From Salinarimonas rosea DSM 21201 (GTDB lineage: Bacteria; Pseudomonadota; Alphaproteobacteria; Rhizobiales; Beijerinckiaceae), in the NCBI RefSeq assembly GCF_000429045.1, contig NZ_AUBC01000032.1:1-38897 (forward strand): a stretch of 38,897 nt of DNA, given 5' to 3'. Every line of letters starts with the position of its first letter. The stretch's first letter is position 1. The position numbers and the translations under genes are program-made. Below, in pieces: positions 8,126 to 16,129 of this stretch. The notes under the pieces are model-generated. The model was not told where the DNA came from and ran no database searches. It saw only the letters and a list, made by a program, of their open reading frames with translations.

Positions 8126-8242
8126 CCGCAGGGCGCGGACGAGGTCCGGCTCGCCCTCTCAGTCGAAAGAGGCGTGGACGAGACCCGCCGTGGGTCGCTA
8201 GAAGCTGAGGCGTCTCAACGCCGACCAGCGAGGCCCGCGTTC

Positions 8243-10246
8243 ATGTTCGACAAGATCCTCATCGCCAATCGCGGCGAGATCGCCTGCCGCGTGATCAAGA
8301 CCGCGCGGAAGATGGGCATCGCGACGGTCGCCGTCTTCTCCGACGCCGATCGCGATGCGGTGCACGTCGACATGGCCGACGAGGCGGTGCACATCGGCCC
8401 GGCTGCGGCCTCCGAGAGCTATCTCGTCATCGAGAAGATCGTCGAGGCCTGCCGGCGGACGGGCGCGCAGGCGGTGCACCCCGGCTACGGCTTCCTGTCC
8501 GAGCGCGAGGCCTTCCCCAAGGCGCTGGCGGATGCCGGGATCGTCTTCATCGGTCCCAACCCCGGCGCCATCGCCGCCATGGGCGACAAGATCGAATCGA
8601 AGAAGGCGGCCGCCGCCGCGAAGGTCTCCACCGTGCCGGGCTTCCTCGGCGTGATCGAGAGTCCCGAGCACGCCGTCGCCATCGCCGAGGAGATCGGCTT
8701 TCCCGTGATGCTCAAGGCCTCCGCCGGGGGCGGCGGCAAGGGCATGCGCATCGCCCACTCGAAGGACGAGGTGGCGGAGGGCTTCGCGCGGGCGAAGTCG
8801 GAGGCGGCGAGCTCCTTCGGCGACGACCGGGTCTTCGTCGAGAAGTTCATCACCCAGCCGCGCCACATCGAGATCCAGGTGCTCGGCGACAAGCACGGCA
8901 ACTGCATCTGGGTCTCCGAGCGCGAATGCTCGATCCAGCGCCGCAACCAGAAGGTCGTCGAGGAGGCGCCCTCGCCGCTGCTCGACCCGCAGACCCGCCG
9001 CAAGATGGGCGAGCAGGCCGTCGCGCTGGCGAAGGCGGTGGGCTACGACAGCGCCGGCACGGTCGAGTTCGTCGCCGGGCAGGACAAGTCGTTCTACTTT
9101 CTCGAGATGAACACCCGTCTCCAGGTCGAGCACCCGGTCACCGAGATGATCACCGGCATCGACCTCGTCGAGGAGATGATCCGTGTCGCCGCCGGGGAGC
9201 GGCTCCGCTTTGCTCAGGACGACATCCAGCTGAAGGGCTGGTCGATCGAGAGCCGCATCTACGCCGAGGATCCCACCCGCAACTTCCTGCCCTCGACGGG
9301 GCGGCTGACGATCTACCGCCCGCCGGCGGAGGGCGCGATCGACGGGATCAGCGTGCGCAACGACACCGGCGTCGAGGAGGGCGGCGAGATCTCGATCTAC
9401 TACGATCCGATGATCGCCAAGCTCGTCACCCATGCGCCGACCCGCGAGGCGGCGATCGACGCGCAGTCGCGCGCCCTCGACGCGTTCGCCATCGACGGCA
9501 TCCGCCACAACATCCCCTTCCTCACCGCGATCATGCAGAACCCGCGCTGGCGCGAGGGGGCGCTCTCGACGGCCTTCATCGCCGAGGAGTTCCCGGAGGG
9601 CTTCCAGGCGCCCGAGCCGGTGGGCGTGGTCGCGACCCGCATGGCCGCGGTGGCGGCCTGGATCGACTACCTCGAGGCCAAGCGCAAGCGCACGATCTCC
9701 GGCCAGATGCTCGGGCGCGCGCTCCACGTCTCGCGCGAGCGCGTGGTGATGCTGGAGAAGCAGCGCTTCGACGTCACGGTGGACGAGCGCCCCGACGGCG
9801 TCGTGCTGATCGGCTTCTCCGACGGCAGCACCGTGCCGGTGGCGAGCGACTGGCGGCCCGGCAGCCCGGTCTGGGAGGGCAGCGTCGCCGACGTGGCCAT
9901 CGCGGTGCAGGTGCGCCCGATCGTCAACGGCGTCTTCCTGCAGCACCAGGGCGCCTCGGCCAAGGCGAAGGCCTTCACGGCGGCGGAGGCGCGCTTCGTC
10001 GAGCTGATGCCGGAGAAGAAGGCCGCCGATACCTCCAAGCAGCTGCTCTGCCCGATGCCGGGCCTCGTCAAGGCGCTGATGGCCGCCGTCGGCCAGGAGG
10101 TGAAGGCGGGCGAGCCGCTCGCGATCGTCGAGGCCATGAAGATGGAGAACGTCCTGCGTGCCGAGCGCGACGGAACGGTGAAGGCGGTTCACGCGAAGGA
10201 GGGCGACAGCCTCGCCGTCGACGCCGTCATCCTCGAGTTCGCCTGA
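8243..10246 (+). CDS. pccA: Acetyl/propionyl-CoA carboxylase, biotin-carrying alpha subunit
   Basis: Alpha subunit of a biotin-dependent acyl-CoA carboxylase, most like propionyl-CoA carboxylase, which makes methylmalonyl-CoA from propionyl-CoA, bicarbonate and ATP. 667 aa from ATG 8243 (MFDKILIANRGEIACRVI). The biotin carboxylase domain (1-450) has the ATP loop SAGGGGKGMRIA, ECSIQRRNQKVVEEAPSP, and EMNTRLQVEHPVTE. A middle domain (about 450-590), as in PCC alpha chains, precedes the C-terminal biotin domain, where EAMKMEN carries the biotinylated Lys633. Length and domain order fit PccA rather than the short AccC. The beta subunit (pccB) is not in this window. The upstream in-frame ATG at 8174 would add 23 residues unlike the family. 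Confidence 0.92.
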   Translation: MFDKILIANRGEIACRVIKTARKMGIATVAVFSDADRDAVHVDMADEAVHIGPAAASESYLVIEKIVEACRRTGAQAVHPGYGFLSEREAFPKALADAGIVFIGPNPGAIAAMGDKIESKKAAAAAKVSTVPGFLGVIESPEHAVAIAEEIGFPVMLKASAGGGGKGMRIAHSKDEVAEGFARAKSEAASSFGDDRVFVEKFITQPRHIEIQVLGDKHGNCIWVSERECSIQRRNQKVVEEAPSPLLDPQTRRKMGEQAVALAKAVGYDSAGTVEFVAGQDKSFYFLEMNTRLQVEHPVTEMITGIDLVEEMIRVAAGERLRFAQDDIQLKGWSIESRIYAEDPTRNFLPSTGRLTIYRPPAEGAIDGISVRNDTGVEEGGEISIYYDPMIAKLVTHAPTREAAIDAQSRALDAFAIDGIRHNIPFLTAIMQNPRWREGALSTAFIAEEFPEGFQAPEPVGVVATRMAAVAAWIDYLEAKRKRTISGQMLGRALHVSRERVVMLEKQRFDVTVDERPDGVVLIGFSDGSTVPVASDWRPGSPVWEGSVADVAIAVQVRPIVNGVFLQHQGASAKAKAFTAAEARFVELMPEKKAADTSKQLLCPMPGLVKALMAAVGQEVKAGEPLAIVEAMKMENVLRAERDGTVKAVHAKEGDSLAVDAVILEFA

Positions 10247-10259
10247 CGCGCCCGCCGCG

Positions 10260-10703
10260 ATGCCGCTCTACTTCGCCTACGGATCCAACATGGACCGCGC
10301 GCAGATGGCCGTGCGCTGCCCGGCCTCGCGGCCGGTCGGCCCGGCCCGGCTCATGCGCCATCGCATCGTCGTCATGCGCGAGGGCTGGGCGAGCGTCGTG
10401 CGCGCGCCGCAGGGCGCCGTCTGGGGCGTGCTGTGGGACCTCGCGCTGCGTGACGTCCCCGCGCTCGACCGCTACGAGAGCCTCCACACCGGGCTCTACG
10501 CGAAGCTGGTCCAGCCGGTGCTCACCGAGAAGGGCGCGCGCCGCGCCATCGTCTATGTGGGGCGCGCGAGCGAGGGCGGCACGCCGCAGCCGGGCTACCT
10601 CGAATCGGTGGTCGCCGCGGCAGAGGCCGCCGGCCTGCCGCCGAGCTGGCTCGCGACGCTCCGGGCGCTGCATCCGGACGCGGCGCAAAGGCGCAGTTCC
10701 TGA
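10260..10703 (+). CDS. Gamma-glutamylcyclotransferase family protein
   Basis: 147-aa protein of the gamma-glutamylcyclotransferase (GGCT/AIG2-like) fold. YFAYGSNM (4-11) is the substrate-binding signature, and Glu73 in LDRYESLHTGLY is the expected catalytic acid. Family members release 5-oxoproline from gamma-glutamyl peptides or amines; the substrate here is not known. It starts 13 bases after pccA and is probably cotranscribed, though a metabolic link between the two is not obvious. Glutathione breakdown is one possible role, given gshB about 8 kb away, but that is only a guess. Confidence 0.85.
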   Translation: MPLYFAYGSNMDRAQMAVRCPASRPVGPARLMRHRIVVMREGWASVVRAPQGAVWGVLWDLALRDVPALDRYESLHTGLYAKLVQPVLTEKGARRAIVYVGRASEGGTPQPGYLESVVAAAEAAGLPPSWLATLRALHPDAAQRRSS

Positions 10704-10810
10704 CGATGCCGGCAACGGAGGCCGACGAACGCGCCTTTCTGTAACCTACACCCTTCCGTGATGGCGCGGCTTCGCGCATACTTCGGAAAAACACGGATGC
10801 GGGAAGCTCG

Positions 10811-11665
10811 ATGAGCGACAACGAACGACGCGGCGCGCTCTATGCGCCCACCTTCATCGCGGTGGCGCCGAACGGGGGCCGGCGGTCGAAGGCGGACCAT
10901 CCCGCCCTGCCGCTCACCGCGGGGGAGTGCGCCGCCGTCGCCCGCGCGGCGCAGAGCGCAGGGGCAGCCATGATCCACCTGCACGTGCGCGATCGCGAGG
11001 GCCGCCACAGTCTCGACGCCGGCCTCTACCGCGAGGCGATCGCCGCCGTGCGCGACGCCGCCGGGCCGCGGATGGTGGTGCAGATCACGACCGAGTCGAT
11101 CGGCCGCTACGCGCCCGACGAGCAGGTCGCCGTCGTCAAGGCGGTGAAACCGGAGGCGGTGTCGATGGCGCTGCGCGAGATCGCGCCTGCCGAGTCCGAC
11201 GCCAAGCGCCTGTCGGATCTGCTCGCCTTCTGCGAGGCCGAGCGCATCGCGCCGCAGATCATCGCCTACGACCGCACCGACGCCGACCGGCTCGCCCGCT
11301 GGGCGCATGCCCGGGTGATCGACGCGCGGCAGGTCTCCGTCCTGTTCGTCGGCGGGCGCTACGACCCGCCGACCCCCGCGCGTCCGGCCGATTTCGTGCC
11401 GATGATCGAGAGCTGCGCGGACATCTATCGCGACTTCATGGTCTGCGCCTTCGGTCCGCGCGAGGCCGGCTGCGGTGTTCTGGCCGGGCTTCTCGGCGGC
11501 CACGTCCGCTGCGGCTTCGAGAACAACCTCGCGCTCCCGGACGGCTCGCCCGCCGCCGACAACGCGGCCGTGGTAGCCGCCCAGGCGAGGGCGCTCACGG
11601 CGGCGGGGCTGACGATCGGGGACGCGATCGCGTTGCGCTCGCTCTGGGGGATCGAGGGACGCTGA
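10811..11665 (+). CDS. BKACE family beta-keto acid cleavage enzyme (DUF849)
   Basis: Zinc-dependent enzyme of the BKACE (formerly DUF849) family, 284 aa. Members cleave a beta-keto acid with acetyl-CoA to give acetoacetate and a new acyl-CoA; Kce in lysine fermentation is the model. The N-terminal APNGGRRSKADHPALPLT (19-36) is the family signature. Zinc ligands are His56 and His58 (MIHLHVRD) and probably Glu237 (GFENNL). The specific keto acid cannot be read from the sequence. ATG at 10811 has GGGAAG about 7 bases before it. A set of nested inverted repeats lies in its leader (10755-10797). Confidence 0.88.
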   Translation: MSDNERRGALYAPTFIAVAPNGGRRSKADHPALPLTAGECAAVARAAQSAGAAMIHLHVRDREGRHSLDAGLYREAIAAVRDAAGPRMVVQITTESIGRYAPDEQVAVVKAVKPEAVSMALREIAPAESDAKRLSDLLAFCEAERIAPQIIAYDRTDADRLARWAHARVIDARQVSVLFVGGRYDPPTPARPADFVPMIESCADIYRDFMVCAFGPREAGCGVLAGLLGGHVRCGFENNLALPDGSPAADNAAVVAAQARALTAAGLTIGDAIALRSLWGIEGR

Positions 11666-11771
11666 GGTCCGCCGTGGCGCGGCGCTTTGACGGCGGGGCC
11701 CGCACCGACTATGTGATGGGGCGTCACAGGAGAGGAAGGGTGCGGCACCGCAGGGTGCGCCCCTCGCAACG

Positions 11772-13055
11772 TTGATCGAGATCGTCATCGCCGCGGCCCT
11801 GATCGGGCTGAACGGCCTGTTCGCCCTGTCGGAGCTCGCCGTCGTGTCGGCCCGCCGGGCGCGTCTGCGTGCACTCGCGGAACAGGGGAAACGGGGCGCC
11901 GCCACGGCCCTCGCCCTCGCCGAGGACCCGGGACGATTCCTGTCCACCGTGCAGATCGGCATCACGCTCGTGGGCATCCTCGCCGGAGCGTTCTCCGGCG
12001 CGGTGCTGGGCCAGCGCCTCGACGCCGTGCTCGAGCGCTACGGGGTGCCGGTATCGGTTTCCGAGCCGCTCGCCTACGTCGTCGTCCTCGGCGCGATCAC
12101 CTACCTGTCCGTGATCGTCGGGGAACTCGTGCCGAAGAACCTCGCATTGCGGAATGCGGAGGGCATCGCCTGCGCCGTCGCGCCGGCGATGAACGCGGTC
12201 TCGCGCGCCGCCGCGCCGGTGGTCTGGCTGCTGGACGCCTCCACGAAGCTGATCTTCCGCGCAGCCGGCATCGGGACGGAGGCGGAGGTCTCGATCACCG
12301 ACCAGGACATCCGCTCGCTGATGGCCGAGGCGGAGACGGCCGGCGTGATCGAGACGGACGAGCGCCGGATGATCGCCGGCGTGATGCGCCTCGCCGACCG
12401 TGCCGTTCGCGGCGTGATGAAGCCCCGCACGGAGGTCGACTGGATCGATCTCGCCGGTCGGCAGGAGGAGATCCGCACGACGCTGCTGACGACGACGCAT
12501 TCCCGTCTTCCCGTCGCGGACGGCGGGGCGGACAACGTGATCGGCGTCGTGCAGGTGCGCGAGCTGCTCGCGCCGCTGCTGCGTGGCGAGGCCCTCGACC
12601 TGCGGGCCGTCGTCCGGCCGGCGCCGGTGATCCCCGACACGGTGGACGCGCTCGCCGCGCTCGCCGTCCTGAGGCGGGCCGAGGTGCCGATGGCGCTCGT
12701 CCACGACGAGTACGGCCACTTTGAGGGGATCGTCACGCCGGGAGACGTGCTCGACGCCATCGCCGGCGCGTTCCGGTCCGACGTCCCCGGTGCGGCCGAG
12801 GCGGAGGCGGTGCGGCGCCCGGACGGGAGCTGGCTCGTCGCCGGCGCGATGCACGCCGACGAGATGGCGGAGCAGCTGGGGCTCGCCCTGCCCGCCGACC
12901 GCGACTACGAGACCGTGGCCGGCCTCGTGCTGACCGCCTTCGAGCGTCTGCCCGCGACGGGCGAGGCGATCGAGGCGCACGGCTGGCGTTTCGAGGTGGT
13001 CGATCTCGACGGGCGGCGCATCGACAAGGTGCTCGCGACCCGCCTCCGGTCCTGA
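11772..13055 (+). CDS. CNNM/CorC-type membrane protein (DUF21, CBS pair, CorC_HlyC domain)
   Basis: Integral membrane protein of 427 aa, of the so-called hemolysin or CNNM/CorC family, which is tied to magnesium or cobalt efflux. The order is standard: a DUF21 membrane domain (1-185, starting IEIVIAAALIGLNGLFALSELAVVSARRARL), two CBS domains (about 205-330; VMKPRTEVDWIDL opens the first and VHDEYGHFEGIVT is in the second), and a C-terminal CorC_HlyC domain (about 345-425). I chose the TTG at 11772 because the family N-terminus starts exactly there and no ATG or GTG lies in frame upstream. It is convergent with the MFS gene, 47 bases away. Confidence 0.86.
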   Translation: MIEIVIAAALIGLNGLFALSELAVVSARRARLRALAEQGKRGAATALALAEDPGRFLSTVQIGITLVGILAGAFSGAVLGQRLDAVLERYGVPVSVSEPLAYVVVLGAITYLSVIVGELVPKNLALRNAEGIACAVAPAMNAVSRAAAPVVWLLDASTKLIFRAAGIGTEAEVSITDQDIRSLMAEAETAGVIETDERRMIAGVMRLADRAVRGVMKPRTEVDWIDLAGRQEEIRTTLLTTTHSRLPVADGGADNVIGVVQVRELLAPLLRGEALDLRAVVRPAPVIPDTVDALAALAVLRRAEVPMALVHDEYGHFEGIVTPGDVLDAIAGAFRSDVPGAAEAEAVRRPDGSWLVAGAMHADEMAEQLGLALPADRDYETVAGLVLTAFERLPATGEAIEAHGWRFEVVDLDGRRIDKVLATRLRS

Positions 13056-13102
13056 GGCACAGGCGCGACCGGCTTCGCGGACGACGACGACGCCGACCGC
13101 GG

Positions 13103-14416
13103 CTATCCTGGGCTCCGCCCCGAGGCTGCGCGCGCTCTCGCGGGTGTCGACGGTGTTGCGCCCGGCGGCTGCGGCAGGGCCGAAGGGCTCTCGACGCAGG
13201 CCACCTCGCTGGCGCCGCCGATCGCGCTTCCCGGCGCGACCGGCGGTGCTCGAGCGAACGCCCGCGCGGGGAGGACGCAGGGCATCAGCGTCGCCGCCGC
13301 CGCGAGAAGGAAGACGCCCTCGCGCCCGAGCGACGGCGAGAGCGCGCCGCCGACGAGCGGCCCGATCATCGCGCCGAAGGTGAAGATCAGGAACGTCGCG
13401 CCGAAGCCGGCGGACGGTCGCGCACGGAACACGCGCAGGCTCCAGACGCCCAGGAGCCCCGTCGCGAAGATGAAGGCCGCCCCGAATAGAGCCCCCGAGA
13501 CGACGATCGCCGCGCCCGAGGCCGGCGCGAGGCCGATCAGCAGGCAGGCGGCCGCGATCGCCGCGAGCGTGCCGCGGGTGACGAGCGGCAGCCCGCGCCG
13601 GTTCACGGCGTCCCCGGTGAGCGCGCCGACGAAGCCCGACACGCCGGTGAGCGCCCAGAAGGCGATCTCCGGCCGCGCGAGCGCGCCGAGCGACCCGCCC
13701 GCCTCGAAGATCGTCGCGATGGAGAAGGTCCAGTACACGGCGGTCGTCAGCCCGGCGACGAGCGCGCTCGCATAGAGCGGGAGCGCCGCGGGCACGACGA
13801 GATCGGCCGCGCGGAAGGCGGGCGCGCGCTCCGCCCCGCCGGGTGCCCGGTGCGGCGGGCGGGGCGGAGCGAGCGCGATCGCGCCCGCGCCGAGCAGCAC
13901 GGAGGCGAGCGCGAAGGCGGCCCACGCGTGCTGCCACAGCTCGGCGGGCACGAGCGCGAAGGGCGCGGCCAGGATCACGCCGGCGCCGGTGCCCGAGTTC
14001 ATCACCGCGAAGAGCCGGTTTCGGGCGTCCTCGCGCGCCGCGACCGAGACCCAGTCCGACAGCGCGGGAAAGACGAGCCCCGGGCTTGCACCCGCCAGCG
14101 CGACACCGACGGCGAGCACGGCGAGCCCGTCCGCCAGAGCCACGATCGCCGCGCCTCCGGAGGCGGCGGCGACGCCGAGCACGATCGGCAGGCGCGGCCC
14201 GACTCGGCCGGACGCCCAGGCCGCCCCGATCGTTGCGAGGACGTAGGACGCGTAGGAGCCGCTCGCCACGAGCCCCTGCATCGGCGCGTCCATCCCGAAC
14301 GTCTCGGCCATCCGCGGCAGGAACAGCCCGTAGCCGTAGCGGGCGATCCCGAACGAGACGCCCACGAGCGCGAGCCCGGCGGCGGCGGTCCAGAACAGCG
14401 GGGGAGGGCGGCGCAT
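13103..14416 (-). CDS. MFS transporter, YbfB/YjiJ-like
   Basis: Major facilitator of 437 aa with about 12 hydrophobic segments. The first helix FGIARYGYGLFLPRM (about 23-37) is typical of the YbfB/YjiJ-like group, and the loop after helix 2 reads ASGRVGPR. A central cytoplasmic loop (about 185-210, Pro/Arg-rich) separates the halves. The last 50 residues are Pro/Ala/Ser-rich and probably disordered. Substrate unknown; an exporter of a toxic or aromatic compound is plausible because it faces a TetR regulator across a shared palindromic operator. The ATG at 14414-14416 lies 18 bases from the palindrome. Confidence 0.85.
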   Translation of the reverse strand: MRRPPPLFWTAAAGLALVGVSFGIARYGYGLFLPRMAETFGMDAPMQGLVASGSYASYVLATIGAAWASGRVGPRLPIVLGVAAASGGAAIVALADGLAVLAVGVALAGASPGLVFPALSDWVSVAAREDARNRLFAVMNSGTGAGVILAAPFALVPAELWQHAWAAFALASVLLGAGAIALAPPRPPHRAPGGAERAPAFRAADLVVPAALPLYASALVAGLTTAVYWTFSIATIFEAGGSLGALARPEIAFWALTGVSGFVGALTGDAVNRRGLPLVTRGTLAAIAAACLLIGLAPASGAAIVVSGALFGAAFIFATGLLGVWSLRVFRARPSAGFGATFLIFTFGAMIGPLVGGALSPSLGREGVFLLAAAATLMPCVLPARAFARAPPVAPGSAIGGASEVACVESPSALPQPPGATPSTPARARAASGRSPG

Positions 14417-14434
14417 CGCGGCCTCGCTTCCGAG

Positions 14435-14450
14435 TATACAAGCTTGTATA
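14435..14450. promoter_or_regulatory. Perfect 16-bp palindrome, likely TetR operator
   Basis: TATACAAGCTTGTATA reads the same on both strands. It lies between the divergent MFS and TetR genes. TATAAT (14447-14452, plus strand) and TATACT (14438-14433, minus strand) could be the -10 boxes of the two genes, both overlapping the palindrome, so a bound repressor would shut both. The -35 regions are poor matches. Confidence 0.72.
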
Positions 14451-14528
14451 ATAGATCTGGCGAAGCGAGTCGAATCTGCGCTCGAGGTTCAGCTTGTGCC
14501 AGAAGCTGCAGGAGGTTTCAGGTATCGA

Positions 14529-15071
14529 ATGAGCGAAAGCAGGGGCCTCATCGTCGAGACGGCCGACGACGTGTTCTATCGCCGTGGCTTCGTCGGCGTC
14601 AGTGTCGAGGATCTGCTGGCGGCCTCCGGGCTGTCGCGCGGGACCTTCTACAAGCACTTCCGCAGCAAGCACGCGGTCGTGCTCGCGGTCCTCGCCCGCC
14701 GAGCGGCGCTGTTCGAGGACGCGATCGCACGCGGCCTCGCGGACGCGCACGGACGGGATGCGATCGCGGACGGGCTCTTCGCTGCGCTGGCCGATTGGCA
14801 CGCGACGCACGGCGCGCGCGGCTGCCTGTTCCAGACGGCGGCATCCGAATACGGTCGCGGCCACCCGGACGTCCTGCGGCTCGCGCGCGACCACAAGACC
14901 CGCGTCCGCGGCCTCGTCGAGGCCGCGCTCGCGCGCGCCGGCGTGCGCGACGCGCGATCGGCGGCCGAGCCGCTCGTGCTCCTGATGGAAGGCGCCGTCG
15001 CGCTCGGCCAGTTCGCCGACCAGCGCCGGCAGATCGAGGCGGCGCGGCGGGTGGCGCGCTCGGTCGCGTGA
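14529..15071 (+). CDS. TetR/AcrR family regulator
   Basis: Ligand-responsive repressor of 180 aa. The N-terminal helix-turn-helix spans about residues 8-53, with GVSVEDLLAASGLSRGTFYKHF as the classic TetR core (TFYKHF recognition helix). The C-terminal domain (about 60-175), which should bind the ligand, includes ARGCLFQTAASEYGRGHPDV as in the TetR_C group near QacR/AcrR-like proteins. ATG at 14529 is preceded by AGGAGG, but 13 bases away, longer than usual; GTG at 14496 is an alternative that adds 11 residues. It is divergent from the MFS gene, with a perfect palindrome between them, so autoregulation and control of the exporter are likely. Confidence 0.85.
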   Translation: MSESRGLIVETADDVFYRRGFVGVSVEDLLAASGLSRGTFYKHFRSKHAVVLAVLARRAALFEDAIARGLADAHGRDAIADGLFAALADWHATHGARGCLFQTAASEYGRGHPDVLRLARDHKTRVRGLVEAALARAGVRDARSAAEPLVLLMEGAVALGQFADQRRQIEAARRVARSVA

Positions 15072-15080
15072 GCGCATGTC

Positions 15081-15245
15081 TCGGCTCCGCCGAAGCGCGC
15101 CTTGCGGCGCACCCCCTCCGTCTGGTCGCCTTCGGCGCCGATCCACCTCCCCCGAGGGGGGAGGAGCGCGCTCCCGCCCCCTCGGGGCGGGGACGATCCG
15201 CGCAGCGGATCAGGGTCGGGGTTCCGCGGCTCGACGCGTGCAGTT
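15081..15245 (+). repeat. Dispersed intergenic repeat, copy B (tandem unit 1)
   Basis: 165-base unit from TCGGCTCCGCCGAAGCGCG to GACGCGTGCAGTT. It is followed immediately by a second unit of the same length. It contains hairpins CCTCCCCC...GGGGGAGG and GATCCGC...GCGGATC. The region 15072-15447 between the TetR gene and pmtA holds only these two units and a third partial unit start (GGCTTGGCGCGAAGCGCGCC) near 15413-15437. Confidence 0.88.
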
Positions 15246-15410
15246 TCGGCTTCGCCGAAGCGCGCCTTCGGCGCACCCCCTCCGTCTCGTCGCCTTCGGC
15301 GCCGATCCACCTCCCCCGATGGGGGAGGAGCGCGCTCCCGCTCCATCGGGGCGGGGACGATCCGCGCAAGCGGATCAGGGGCGGGGTCCCGTTGCTCGAC
15401 GCGTGCAGTT
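15246..15410 (+). repeat. Dispersed intergenic repeat, copy C (tandem unit 2)
   Basis: Second 165-base unit, nearly identical to copy B and in the same direction. Differences are compensated in places: the CCGAGGGGGG of unit B becomes CCGATGGGGG here, and the facing GCCCCCTCGGGG becomes GCTCCATCGGGG, so pairing is kept. This suggests that a folded structure is under selection or that the unit spreads as a hairpin. Confidence 0.88.
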
Positions 15411-15447
15411 AAGGCTTGGCGCGAAGCGCGCCTTCGGCCCGTCTCCC

Positions 15448-16059
15448 TCACGCCTCCGGCCGGCGATACACCCAGACCCGGGCCGGGGGCAGGTTCAGCC
15501 AGATGCGCTGGGACGGGGTCGCGGTGTACTCGCTCGGGTGCTTGGGGATCGGCGGCACCACGGCGTAGGTGAACTGCACGAAGGGCGCGCCGGGGCGCGA
15601 CAGGTCGTGGGCGGCGCGCAGGAGGGCGAGGCGCTGCTCCACCGGCTTGGTGAACAGCGGCAGCGAGGAGATCGTCGCCACCGCGGGCTCGGCGAGCAGC
15701 TCGCTCACGGTGGTGCGGATGTCGTAGGCGTCGCCCTGGATCACCGTCGCGCGCGGGAAGCGGTGGCGCAGCAGGCGGCAGAAATCCGGGTTGAACTCGA
15801 CGAGCACGAGCCGCTCCTGCTCGATGCCGCGGCGCACCAGCGCGTCGGTCACCGGGCCCGTGCCGGGCCCGAGCTCGATCACAGGCCCGGACTCGCGGGC
15901 GTCGACGTAGGCCGCCATGGTGCGCGCGAGCAGCTTGCCCGAGGGCGTGACGGCGCCGGTGACGAGGGGTCGCTCGATCCAGGAGCGCAGGAACCGGGCC
16001 TCGTCGTCGAGATCGACCGGAACCTTCTTCTGCGTTTGCCGATGGGAGCTTGGCAGCAC
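15448..16059 (-). CDS. pmtA: PmtA-type phospholipid N-methyltransferase (SAM-dependent)
   Basis: Class I SAM methyltransferase of about 203 aa, close to the Rhodobacter/Sinorhizobium PmtA type. That enzyme methylates phosphatidylethanolamine three times to phosphatidylcholine at the inner membrane. The N-terminal part shows DLDDEARFLRSWIERPLVTGAVTPSGKLLARTMA. The SAM motif is VIELGPGTGPVTDALV, followed by LVEFNPDFCRLLRHRFP and the acidic GDAYDI. The gene sits 70 bases after dnaJ on the same strand. I chose GTG at 16059 because AGGAAT sits about 6 bases before it; an ATG at 16128 would add 23 unlikely residues. An rRNA adenine dimethyltransferase-like relative is the main alternative. Confidence 0.78.
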   Translation of the reverse strand: MLPSSHRQTQKKVPVDLDDEARFLRSWIERPLVTGAVTPSGKLLARTMAAYVDARESGPVIELGPGTGPVTDALVRRGIEQERLVLVEFNPDFCRLLRHRFPRATVIQGDAYDIRTTVSELLAEPAVATISSLPLFTKPVEQRLALLRAAHDLSRPGAPFVQFTYAVVPPIPKHPSEYTATPSQRIWLNLPPARVWVYRRPEA

Positions 16060-16129
16060 GCCTGATTCCTTTCCTGGCGGCGGCCCGGACGCGCGGGCGA
16101 GCCGTATAGAGCAACCGTACCGACGCACG

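Noticed and set aside
8198-10192. A long minus-strand open frame opposite pccA
   Set aside because: Mirror of the carboxylase gene, rich in His, Asp, Leu and Arg; a known artefact of high-GC genes.
11724-15146. A long minus-strand open frame spanning the BKACE end, the CNNM gene, the MFS gene and the TetR gene
   Set aside because: It runs antisense to clear genes (CNNM, TetR) and out of frame with MFS; the composition is Arg-rich and repetitive, as expected of a frame shadow.
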